Notes under the pieces: generated by a model | The model's input: only the letters and a program-made list of their open reading frames with translations | What the model was told of the DNA's origin: nothing | Databases searched by the model: none | Assembly (NCBI GenBank): GCA_964487605.1 | Contig: CAZARU010000013.1 | Location: 30,065-94,064, forward strand | Source of the DNA: JAJDAH01 sp964487605 | GTDB taxonomy: Bacteria > Myxococcota_A > Polyangia > Polyangiales > Polyangiaceae | Direction: 5' to 3' | Length of the DNA stretch: 64,000 bases | Program-made: the position numbers and the translations under genes | Shown here: piece after piece, positions 7,701-15,182 of the stretch | Numbering within the stretch: the stretch's first letter is position 1 | How the letters are laid out: each line of letters opens with the position of its first letter

Positions 7701-9164
7701 ATGCGGATCCACGTCGTCGCCGTCGCCGGGACCGGCATGGGCTCTCTCGCCGGCCTGCTGCGGGACCTCGGCCACGAGGTGACCGGGAGCGACACCGCCT
7801 TCGATCCGCCCATGGGGCCCGCCCTGGAGGCCTGGGGCGTTCGCTGCCTGCGCGGGTTCGATCCCGCTCACCTCGAGCCGCCCCCTGACCTCGTCATCGT
7901 CGGCAACGTGTGCCGTCGCGACAACCCGGAGGCCCGCGCCGCCTTGGACGGCGGTCTCGACACGACGCACATCGCCGGCGCGCTTCAGCGCTTCGTGCTG
8001 GATCGCACCGCGCCGCTCGTGGTCGCGGGGACCCACGGCAAGACGACGACGACGGCCCTCGCCGCGTGGCTCCTCGACAGGACCGGGTTCGAGCCCGGAT
8101 ACCTCGTCGGAGGGATCCCCTCGGGGCTCGGGCGGAGCTTTCGGTCCCCGGGAAAGAATCGGCTGACGCGACCTGGGCTGGGTCGCCGCACGCCGTTCGT
8201 CATCGAGGGGGACGAGTACGACACGGCGTTCTTCGAGAAGACCGCCAAGTTCCTCCACTACCGGACCGAGGTGCTCGTCTTGACGTCCATCGAGCACGAC
8301 CACATCGACGTCTACCCGACGCTCGAGCGTTACGTGGACGCGTTCCGAGCGCTGGTCGAGCAAGTGCCCGAATCCGGCCTCATCGTCGCGCACGCTGCCG
8401 ATCGCATCGTCTTCGACGTCGTCTCGCGGCACGCCAGAGCACCCGTCGCGTGGTACGCGCTCGAGAGCGACGACCTACCGCTCGCGGCACACTGGACCGG
8501 AGCGCTGGCCGACGCGGACGCCTCGGGGACCCGCTTCGACCTCTTCGCGGGCGGCGTGGCGGTGGGACGCTTCGCGTCGCCGCTGGCGGGAGCGCACAAC
8601 GCGCGCAACGCGATCGCCGCGCTGGCAGCGGCCACGCAGGGTTTCGGCGCTCCGTTGCCGGATCTCCGAGCGGCGCTGGCGAGCTTCGGGGGCGTCAAGC
8701 GCCGACAGGAGCTGATCGGGCAGCCGCGCGGAGTCGCGGTGTACGACGATTTCGCGCACCATCCGACGGCCGTGCGGGAGACGCTGGCCGGTTTACGGTC
8801 CAAGCATCCGAACGCCCGACTCGTCGCCGTGTTCGAGCCGCGAAGCGCCACGGCGTGCCGCCGCGTCCACCAGGCGCACTACGCCGACGCCTTCGGCGGT
8901 GCCGACGAAGTCGTCCTGGCGCCCCTGGGACGCGAGCTGCCGCCGGAGGAGTCGCTCGACCTCGACCTGCTGGTGTCCGAGCTCGGAGCCCGCGGGATCC
9001 GGGCCAGCGCGCTGCCGTCCGTGACGGCCATCGTGGAGCACCTCGCGAAGACCGCCGGCAGCGGCGAGGTGATCGCCCTCTTGTCGAACGGCGCGTTCGG
9101 TGGCATCCACGGGCGGCTCCTCGGCTCCCTCGAGGCCCGACGGGAAAACGGAGAATCCTCGTGA
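7701..9164 (+). CDS. mpl: UDP-MurNAc:L-Ala-gamma-D-Glu-meso-DAP ligase (murein recycling)
   Basis: This 487-residue Mur-ligase-family protein starts with a Rossmann GTGMGSLAGLL element. It carries the ATP loop GTHGKTTTT (about 110-118), the EGDEYDTAFFEKTAKFLHY segment and EHDHIDVYP, which are characteristic of Mpl rather than MurC. Mpl reattaches the recycled tripeptide L-Ala-D-Glu-mDAP to UDP-MurNAc. It is an enzyme of peptidoglycan recycling, which fits the wall-related genes upstream. The stop overlaps the start of the next gene by 4 nt (GTGA). Confidence 0.95.
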   Translation: MRIHVVAVAGTGMGSLAGLLRDLGHEVTGSDTAFDPPMGPALEAWGVRCLRGFDPAHLEPPPDLVIVGNVCRRDNPEARAALDGGLDTTHIAGALQRFVLDRTAPLVVAGTHGKTTTTALAAWLLDRTGFEPGYLVGGIPSGLGRSFRSPGKNRLTRPGLGRRTPFVIEGDEYDTAFFEKTAKFLHYRTEVLVLTSIEHDHIDVYPTLERYVDAFRALVEQVPESGLIVAHAADRIVFDVVSRHARAPVAWYALESDDLPLAAHWTGALADADASGTRFDLFAGGVAVGRFASPLAGAHNARNAIAALAAATQGFGAPLPDLRAALASFGGVKRRQELIGQPRGVAVYDDFAHHPTAVRETLAGLRSKHPNARLVAVFEPRSATACRRVHQAHYADAFGGADEVVLAPLGRELPPEESLDLDLLVSELGARGIRASALPSVTAIVEHLAKTAGSGEVIALLSNGAFGGIHGRLLGSLEARRENGESS

Positions 9165-9652
9165 CCTGCGTCTGCGGCAAAGGCCCCTCCACCGAAGCGT
9201 GCTGCGGGCGCTTCTTTCGCGGGGAGCACCGGGCGGCCACGGCCGAGGAGCTCATGCGCGCCCGCTACTCCGCGTTCGTGCTGGGCGAGGTCGACTTCAT
9301 CGTCGAGTCCCACCATGCGCGAACCCGCCACGAAGTCGATCGAAGCTCCATCGAGACGTGGTCGAGAAAGTCCGAGTGGCTCGGTCTCGAGATCGCGTCC
9401 ACCGAGGGTGGCACGGAGAACGACGAGCGCGGCGTCGTGGAGTTCGTGGCACGGTACAACGTGGGGGGACTGACCCAGACCCACCACGAGCGCGCGGAGT
9501 TCGAGAAGGACCGTGGCAGGTGGTTCTTCGTCGACGGCAAGCCCGTGAGCACCGAGCCCGTTCGCCGGGCCGGCCCCCGCGTCGGTCGGAACGATCCGTG
9601 CCCGTGCGGAAGCGGCAAGAAGTACAAGAAGTGCTGCGGGAAGGCGGCGTGA
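9161..9652 (+). CDS. YchJ-family (UPF0225) SEC-C zinc-binding protein
   Basis: The 163-residue protein has Cys clusters at both ends. The N-terminal one is CVCGKGPSTEACC and the C-terminal one is NDPCPCGSGKKYKKCCG, the classic SEC-C zinc motif also found on SecA. The middle (MRARYSAFVLGEVDFIVESHH) is the NTF2-like YchJ core. The family's precise role is unknown, although it is widespread. The GTG start overlaps the mpl stop, so the two are coupled. Confidence 0.9.
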   Translation: MTCVCGKGPSTEACCGRFFRGEHRAATAEELMRARYSAFVLGEVDFIVESHHARTRHEVDRSSIETWSRKSEWLGLEIASTEGGTENDERGVVEFVARYNVGGLTQTHHERAEFEKDRGRWFFVDGKPVSTEPVRRAGPRVGRNDPCPCGSGKKYKKCCGKAA

Positions 9653-9698
9653 AGCGTCGGCGCCCGCGCGCCGCCCGAATCTCCGGGGCGTTCGCCGC

Positions 9699-10487
9699 TT
9701 GAGGGACCTGGCGGAGCTCACGACGCTCGCCCGCGCCGCCGCCGAGGCCGCCGCCGCGTCGATCATGGCCGGGTACCGATCGCGACCGGCACTGGAGAAG
9801 AAGGGCCGCACCGACCTGGTGACCGAGTACGACCTGCGCAGCCAGGAGATCCTGCTCGAGCGCCTCGCCGTGGCGGCGCCGGGCGTTCCCATCGTCGCGG
9901 AGGAGGGCGCCGACCGTGGCGTGCCACGCGGCGACCTCGCGCTCTTCGTGGACCCGCTGGACGGCACGACGAACTTCGTTCACGGGCATCCGTTCTTCTG
10001 CGTCAGCGTGGGTGTGCTCGAGGACGGCGCGCCGGCCGCCGGCGTGGTGGTCGCCCCCGCGCTCGGGCTGACCTGGGTCGCGTGGCGGGGCGAGGCGTGC
10101 CTGCGCAACGACGAACCCTGCACCGTCAGCGGCACCGCCAGGCTCTCGGAGTCCCTGATCGCCACGGGCTTTCCCTACGATCGGTCGCGCGCGCCGGACG
10201 ACAACTTCGGCTCGTTCATCGCGGTCAAGCGGGCGTGCCGCGCCGTGCGCCGGTGCGGATCGGCCGCCATCGACCTGTGCCTCGTCGCCGACGGCACGTA
10301 CGACGGCTACTGGGAGCGGGCGCTTCGCGCCTGGGACGTCGTGGCAGGAGCCGCCGCGGTTCTCGCGGCGGGCGGGCGCATCACGTCCCTCGACGGCGGC
10401 GCACCCGTCTGGGACGACGGTCACCTGGTGGCGTCCAACGCCCTGATTCACGACGCGCTGATCGAACGCGTCTCGGCCTACCCCTGA
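9699..10487 (+). CDS. Inositol monophosphatase family phosphatase
   Basis: This 262-residue protein has the family metal and catalytic signature: AEEG, then DPLDGTTNFVHG (about 86-97), and the late WDVVAGAAAV motif. Members are Mg-dependent phosphatases acting on inositol-1-phosphate, 3'-phosphoadenosine 5'-phosphate, histidinol phosphate or fructose bisphosphate. Sequence alone does not settle the substrate. The only start that keeps the full domain is TTG at 9699. Its end overlaps the opposing FHA gene by 10 nt. Confidence 0.92.
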   Translation: MRDLAELTTLARAAAEAAAASIMAGYRSRPALEKKGRTDLVTEYDLRSQEILLERLAVAAPGVPIVAEEGADRGVPRGDLALFVDPLDGTTNFVHGHPFFCVSVGVLEDGAPAAGVVVAPALGLTWVAWRGEACLRNDEPCTVSGTARLSESLIATGFPYDRSRAPDDNFGSFIAVKRACRAVRRCGSAAIDLCLVADGTYDGYWERALRAWDVVAGAAAVLAAGGRITSLDGGAPVWDDGHLVASNALIHDALIERVSAYP

Positions 10488-11080
10488 CAGCGCGCTCGCA
10501 GGTCGTCGCGCCAGGCGTCCAGGTCGCCGCCTGGAAACCAGGTGGCCACGATCTCGACCGCCGCCAGGAGGCGCACGCGCTCGGCATCGCCGAGCGAACG
10601 GCCCCCGGCGTTCGCGTTCAGCACCAGCTCGATGGCGCTGCGGATCGCCTCGACCAGCTGCTGACGGCGATCGTTCTCGGCGGCGCCGGACACGAGCGCT
10701 TCGATGAGCTCCACCGAGCTTCGGTAGTTCGACGTCGTGGGCTCGTCCAGCTCCTCCAGGCTCCGCTGTCCGGTGTCCGTCGAGTGGCGAGCGGGCTCGT
10801 CGCCTTCATCCACCTCCAGGAACTCGGACCCGACGCGGACCACGTCCCCCTTGCGCACGGCCCGCACGCCCGAGAGCGACTCTCCGTTGACGGTCGTGCC
10901 GTTGGCGCTGCCCAGATCTTCCAGGGTCAGGCCGTCGGGGCCGAGACGGAGCGCCGCGTGCTGCCGCGACACCAGGCGATTCCCGACGACGATGGAGCAG
11001 TAGGGGCTGCGCCCGAGGATCGTGTCTCCTCGACGAATCGGGAACCGGGTCCCGCGGTATTTCAGCCAGTAGGTCGCCAC
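10478..11080 (-). CDS. FHA-domain protein
   Basis: The N-terminal half is a canonical forkhead-associated domain: TILGRSPYCSIVV, SRQHAALRL, then DLGSANGTTVNG. Arg, Ser, His and Asn at these positions bind phosphothreonine. The C-terminal 90 residues are helical with no recognised domain. Such proteins read Thr phosphorylation by Hanks kinases, and the window holds one active candidate at 328. I place the start at GTG 11080, directly before the FHA strand; an ATG at 11128 would add 16 residues. It probably forms an operon with the BFN lipoprotein upstream. Confidence 0.85.
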   Translation of the reverse strand: MATYWLKYRGTRFPIRRGDTILGRSPYCSIVVGNRLVSRQHAALRLGPDGLTLEDLGSANGTTVNGESLSGVRAVRKGDVVRVGSEFLEVDEGDEPARHSTDTGQRSLEELDEPTTSNYRSSVELIEALVSGAAENDRRQQLVEAIRSAIELVLNANAGGRSLGDAERVRLLAAVEIVATWFPGGDLDAWRDDLRARCQG

Positions 11081-11144
11081 CGGATCGCCTGAGATACATC
11101 GGGAGGACGGTGGCGCGCAAATCCCCATGTTCGACGTCCGGGAA

Positions 11145-11816
11145 TCAGAGCGCGACGCCCTCCGCCTCTGGCGCGCCGGCGGATTCGAGGCGCTCCGGCG
11201 GCTGGAGCTCGACCCCATCGAGCGACATCCCCGCGAGCTGGATCACGTTCTGGGCAACGTGGATCGGCACGCCGCTCCCGAGCGCGAGCGCGATCGCGTC
11301 CGACGGCCGGGCGTCGACCACCGACAGCTGACCGGCGCGCTCCACGAGCACGGAGCCGTGGAAAACCTGGCGCTCGAGCTTGTCCACGCGCACGGCCACG
11401 ATGCGTCCATCGAGACGACGGACGACATCGTCCAGCAGGTCGTGGGTGAGCGGACGCGCGTAGCGGCGCTTCTGGAGGCGCAGCGCGATCGACAGCGCTT
11501 CGGTCCCGCCCACGAAGATGGGCACCCCCACCTTGCGCTCCGAATCGGTGAGCATGACGGCGTTGCCCTGGGCCGTCGGAGCCACGCCCCCGACGGTCAT
11601 GAGCTCGTACCCCGCGGGGGGGACCCGGTGCGCGTCCGCCGCGAGGGGTTCCGCCACCGGACGAACCGGCGCACCCGACGCGACGGGCGCGACCGTGGAC
11701 CCACCAGGCCCGGGCGCCTCGCGGCGCGAGTTCAGACGCTCTTCGAGCCGCCCGCAGCCGAGCGCGACCAGCAGCGTGAGGGCCGACCCCGAAACCCTCG
11801 CCACCCACCGCACCAT
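11145..11816 (-). CDS. Bifunctional-nuclease (BFN/DUF151) domain lipoprotein
   Basis: The 223-residue protein has a lipoprotein signal with lipobox Cys21 (VALGC), then a Pro/Ala-rich linker. It ends in a DUF151/BFN domain (about 85-205) with KVGVPIFVGGTEALSIALRL and the signature DARPSDAIALALGSGVPIHVA. Family proteins have reported nuclease or regulatory activity and are normally cytoplasmic. Export of this domain is therefore unusual. It is divergent from the haemoglobin gene (90 nt apart) and upstream of the FHA gene on the same strand. Confidence 0.87.
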   Translation of the reverse strand: MVRWVARVSGSALTLLVALGCGRLEERLNSRREAPGPGGSTVAPVASGAPVRPVAEPLAADAHRVPPAGYELMTVGGVAPTAQGNAVMLTDSERKVGVPIFVGGTEALSIALRLQKRRYARPLTHDLLDDVVRRLDGRIVAVRVDKLERQVFHGSVLVERAGQLSVVDARPSDAIALALGSGVPIHVAQNVIQLAGMSLDGVELQPPERLESAGAPEAEGVAL

Positions 11817-11906
11817 CGATGCATCCTCGACGCGAGGGTAGCTCGGAAGCCCGACCGGGGCCAGACGAGTTGCCCCGGGAACCCCTTGGCGGTACGCGGT
11901 GGGCCG

Positions 11907-12329
11907 ATGACGGCACGCTCGATGTACGACGAGCTCGGAGGCGAGCCCGTCCTTCGCGGCATCATCGACCACTTCGTCGACCGGGTGTTCGACGACACGA
12001 TGATCGGGTTCTTCTTCGCGAAGGTGAGCCGAGGGCGGGTCAAGGAGAAGGAGTTCGAGCACGCGGCGCAGCACCTCGGGGCGGACATCGTCTACAGCGG
12101 ACGGCCCATCCGCGAGGCTCACGCCAAGCACCCGATCATGGGCGGGCAGTTTCAGCGCCGACTCACGCTGCTTCGCGAGGTGCTCGAAAAGTACGGCGTG
12201 CAGAGCCACATCCGCGATCACTGGCTGCGCCACGACGAGAGTCTTCGGGCGGAGGTCACGGCGGACCCGGACGGCAGGTGCGATCCGATCCTCGCTCGGG
12301 CGAAGATTGGCGGAGACCCGGCACGATGA
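11907..12329 (+). CDS. Truncated haemoglobin
   Basis: At 140 residues it has the group-I-like truncated globin pattern: SMYDELGGEPVLRGIIDHFVDRV at the start, a FFF aromatic cluster (35-37), and PIREAHAKHPIMGGQF. His72 is the likely proximal haem ligand. These small haem proteins bind O2 or NO and often detoxify NO. The ATG at 11907 begins exactly at the expected globin A-helix. The stop overlaps the next ATG by 4 nt, so translation of the two is coupled. Confidence 0.88.
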   Translation: MTARSMYDELGGEPVLRGIIDHFVDRVFDDTMIGFFFAKVSRGRVKEKEFEHAAQHLGADIVYSGRPIREAHAKHPIMGGQFQRRLTLLREVLEKYGVQSHIRDHWLRHDESLRAEVTADPDGRCDPILARAKIGGDPAR

Positions 12330-13126
12330 AGCAGTGGTTCGCAGTTCTCCTCGCGGCGACGGCGTGTCACACGGCCGGCTCGACCTGGATGGCGCAGCCG
12401 CTGCCGGACGACGACTGGTCGTCGGCCGCGGAGGGTCCCGAGTCCGCGCCGCCGAAGGCGGCTCATCCGGCGGCCCGCACCGTGGGCCCCGCGCGAACCG
12501 CTCCGGCGTCCGTTACGCCTCCGCCGGTGGAGCCCGCCAAGCTCGAAGGACGCGTGCTCGGGAAGTTCCGCAACACCTACTACGACTTCCCGAGCGAGGC
12601 GGACCACGAGGGAGACCCGGTCGCGCTCAGGAGCGCCAAGTGCAACACCATCAAGATGGTGCCGCGGGGCTTCCACGACGCGGTCTGCGTCCAGGGCAGC
12701 GGGCTGCTCGCCAGCGGCGCGACGGTCAGCTTCGCCAAGCGCGACTGCGCGTGCGCGGAGCTCTGCCCGCGAACTCAACAGAAGATCTGCTTCGACGAGC
12801 TCGATCGGGAGCGCTTCCCGTGGGGTCGCGGTGCGCTGGGACAAGCGATCACGCCGCTCTTGACCGTCGCGGTGGACGACACCGTCATTCCGATGGGCAG
12901 CGCGGTGTTCATTCCCGAGCTGGTGGGAATGCCGATGGGGGGAGGCGGCCAGCACGACGGCTGCTTCGTCGCGCAGGACCGCGGCATGAAGGTCAAGGGC
13001 GAGCACGTCGACATCTTCACGGGCAGCGAGGCCGTGACGAAGGTCTGGAACCAGGCCGTCCCGAGCAACCGCGGCGTCACGGTGGTCCTCGACTCGCCAC
13101 GCTGCGAGCGCGCGCCTTCGGAGTGA
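12326..13126 (+). CDS. 3D-domain (MltA-like double-psi barrel) secreted protein
   Basis: The 266-residue protein starts with an export signal (LLAATACHT, possible lipid-attachment Cys14) and a Pro/Ala linker. The C-terminal region carries the 3D domain: GCFVAQDRG followed by KGEHVDIFTG, whose Asp residues form the active cleft in MltA-type lytic transglycosylases. Cys-rich segments between residues 100 and 150 suggest disulfides. It probably acts on peptidoglycan in the periplasm. It overlaps the globin gene by 4 nt and converges on the second FHA gene with 1 nt between stops. Confidence 0.83.
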   Translation: MKQWFAVLLAATACHTAGSTWMAQPLPDDDWSSAAEGPESAPPKAAHPAARTVGPARTAPASVTPPPVEPAKLEGRVLGKFRNTYYDFPSEADHEGDPVALRSAKCNTIKMVPRGFHDAVCVQGSGLLASGATVSFAKRDCACAELCPRTQQKICFDELDRERFPWGRGALGQAITPLLTVAVDDTVIPMGSAVFIPELVGMPMGGGGQHDGCFVAQDRGMKVKGEHVDIFTGSEAVTKVWNQAVPSNRGVTVVLDSPRCERAPSE

Positions 13127-13127
13127 C

Positions 13128-13997
13128 TCAGCGCGCGGCTCGGCGCGCCAGGGCGGCAATTCGCTGGACGAGCTGCCGGTCCTGCGCGGAGAGTGCCCGC
13201 ACGTTCTCCCCGAGCACGTCCAGGTACGCCGAGATGACCGCCAGGTCGAGCCCCTGCACCGACCCGACGAGCGTGTCGAGCCGGTCGACGAAGTCCGCGG
13301 GTAGCGGTCGCTCGGCGAACCCGTAGAGCGCGAACACGTAGGAGACCCAGGCGCCCTTCCGCGTCATCTCGGCGAGGCGAAGCGCCCACGATGCCGCGGA
13401 GCGCGCGACGACTTCGTCTATTTTCCGCGCCTCACGCGCCGCACCGAGGATGTGCGTCAGCTGCGACTCGAGGACGCGCTCGGCGTCGGCCGGGCGCCCT
13501 AGCGCGAACGCGCGCTCGGCGAGCCCGCCGAGGACCTCGAAGACGTCGCGCCGATCCGTGGACGGGACCTCACGACGCTCGGCCGCGATGGCCGACGGCT
13601 CGAACGGCAGCACGGGGCGCAGCGTCTCCGGCGTCTCGACGCGATCACCCCGCAAGCGAGCGTCCTCGGCCTCGTTGCCTTCGAGGACGCGAAGCTCCTG
13701 CTGGCCCACGGTGACGACGTCGCCCGGGATGAGCCCGAGGACACCCTCGACGCGACGCCCGTTGACGAACACGCCGTTCGCGCTCGCGAGGTCCACCACC
13801 TTGGCGCCGTGAGCTTCGACGACGATCTTGGCGTGTTGCCGCGAAACGAGCGGATCTTCGCACTGGATCTGGCAGTTCCCCCCGCGGCCGATCAGGCTCT
13901 CCCCCTGCCGAAGGAGCAGCACGCGGTCTCCGTGCTGGATCCACACGACCGCCGTCGGCGGGCGAACGGCAGGTGGGGCCGGCGGCGTGTCGCGCAA
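13128..13997 (-). CDS. FHA-domain protein with helical C-terminus
   Basis: The 289-residue protein has an N-terminal FHA domain (LIGRGGNC, SRQHAKIVV, DLASANGVFVNGRRV), so phosphothreonine binding is expected. The second half (about 135-289) is entirely helical with repeat-like spacing; I do not recognise it. It is a paralogue in layout of the FHA gene at 10478. The start is uncertain: TTG at 13997 has no clear ribosome site, and an internal GTG just before WIQHG would also keep the domain. Confidence 0.8.
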   Translation of the reverse strand: MRDTPPAPPAVRPPTAVVWIQHGDRVLLLRQGESLIGRGGNCQIQCEDPLVSRQHAKIVVEAHGAKVVDLASANGVFVNGRRVEGVLGLIPGDVVTVGQQELRVLEGNEAEDARLRGDRVETPETLRPVLPFEPSAIAAERREVPSTDRRDVFEVLGGLAERAFALGRPADAERVLESQLTHILGAAREARKIDEVVARSAASWALRLAEMTRKGAWVSYVFALYGFAERPLPADFVDRLDTLVGSVQGLDLAVISAYLDVLGENVRALSAQDRQLVQRIAALARRAAR

Positions 13998-14012
13998 CGT
14001 GTGAGGAAACTA

Positions 14013-15095
14013 TCACTTCCGACCCGCGTCCGCCCGGCGCTCGATGATCCCGAGCTCGCCCAGCTTGCGGCCGACCGTTCGAAAACCGTCCGACCGACCG
14101 AACTGGAGCAGGTGCCCGCCATGCCAGGAGTCGAGCTGCGCGCCGAAGTGACTCGAGAGCCTGCGAGCGTGCGCCACCGGGGTGATACGGTCGGCCTTGG
14201 CGGCGACGACGAGGATTCGACGCGCTTCGATGAGCCGCGGGCGATGCAGCGGGCTCACCGGGGCGTACACGCGTTCGAGCGCGGCATGCTGCTGGGCCGT
14301 ACGGGCGCCACCCTCCCCGAGACGACCCTGATCGCGCGCGAAGTCCGCGATGGATGCGAGCGGGATCATGGGGATCGCGAACGACAACGAGGGCTCGACC
14401 GTGGCCGCGAGGGCGGTCGAGTAGCCGCCGAGGCTCATGCCCATGACGCCCACCGAGGGGTGACCGCGCTCACCGAGCCACCTGACGAGGTCTCGCAGGT
14501 CGGCCATGGCGTGCCGAAAGCCTTCGATGGTGACGCGGGGGTCGGCGCCCGGGAAGGGCGGCGGACCACGTCGCCGCGGGTCGGCGCGCACACCGTGGAA
14601 CGGCAGTACGAACAGCACCACGTCGAGCCCGAGCTTTCCGAACCAGCGCACGGGCCAGACGCGCTCCTCCACCGCGTAGGAGCCGGCCATGTAACCGTGG
14701 ATGCAGATCGCCACGGGTCGTGGACGCGCGTGGAAGAACGCCCGAGCTCCCGCGACGTCGTTGGCCCTGCGTTCGTAGCGCGAAGCGATGTCGGGCATCA
14801 CGACGCTGTGGGGGCTGGGCCAGGAGAGATCCCTCACGTCGGCGCCGTTCGAGGTGCGCACCGGGCGCTCCGACACCGAGATGGGCCGCGGCTCTCGGAA
14901 GAACCCGGGGCCCGCCGCCGCGTCGCACGCGGCGCCGAGCATCGCGAGAACGCTCATCCTCTCGTCGTGACCCAGCGCCTCCGCCGCGCTGTGCCTCCGA
15001 GCCCGCGCGGACGTCGCCGAAGCCGCGTAGGTCGCGGCGCGATCGAAGGCCGCAGCAGCGTTGCCCAGGATGCGACGGGAGGCTCGGCGCAGCAC
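14013..15095 (-). CDS. Alpha/beta hydrolase
   Basis: The 360-residue protein shows an alpha/beta hydrolase core: CIHGYMAGSY near residue 134, nucleophile elbow GMSLGGYS near 219, a late acidic turn AAKADRITP, and a C-terminal SWHGGHLLQFGR with the catalytic His. The first 100 residues are helical and unassigned. It resembles dienelactone hydrolase or acyl esterase types, but the substrate is unknown. No signal peptide is visible, so it is probably cytoplasmic. It has its own GTG start and lies 15 nt upstream of the FHA gene. Confidence 0.85.
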   Translation of the reverse strand: MLRRASRRILGNAAAAFDRAATYAASATSARARRHSAAEALGHDERMSVLAMLGAACDAAAGPGFFREPRPISVSERPVRTSNGADVRDLSWPSPHSVVMPDIASRYERRANDVAGARAFFHARPRPVAICIHGYMAGSYAVEERVWPVRWFGKLGLDVVLFVLPFHGVRADPRRRGPPPFPGADPRVTIEGFRHAMADLRDLVRWLGERGHPSVGVMGMSLGGYSTALAATVEPSLSFAIPMIPLASIADFARDQGRLGEGGARTAQQHAALERVYAPVSPLHRPRLIEARRILVVAAKADRITPVAHARRLSSHFGAQLDSWHGGHLLQFGRSDGFRTVGRKLGELGIIERRADAGRK

Positions 15096-15182
15096 CGGCG
15101 CCGACCGTAGTACCGCGCATCCGAAGTTTCCACCGGGTTTGGAGCGGGCCCGGGACTAGCATCCGGGAACCGGTAGCGAGGC

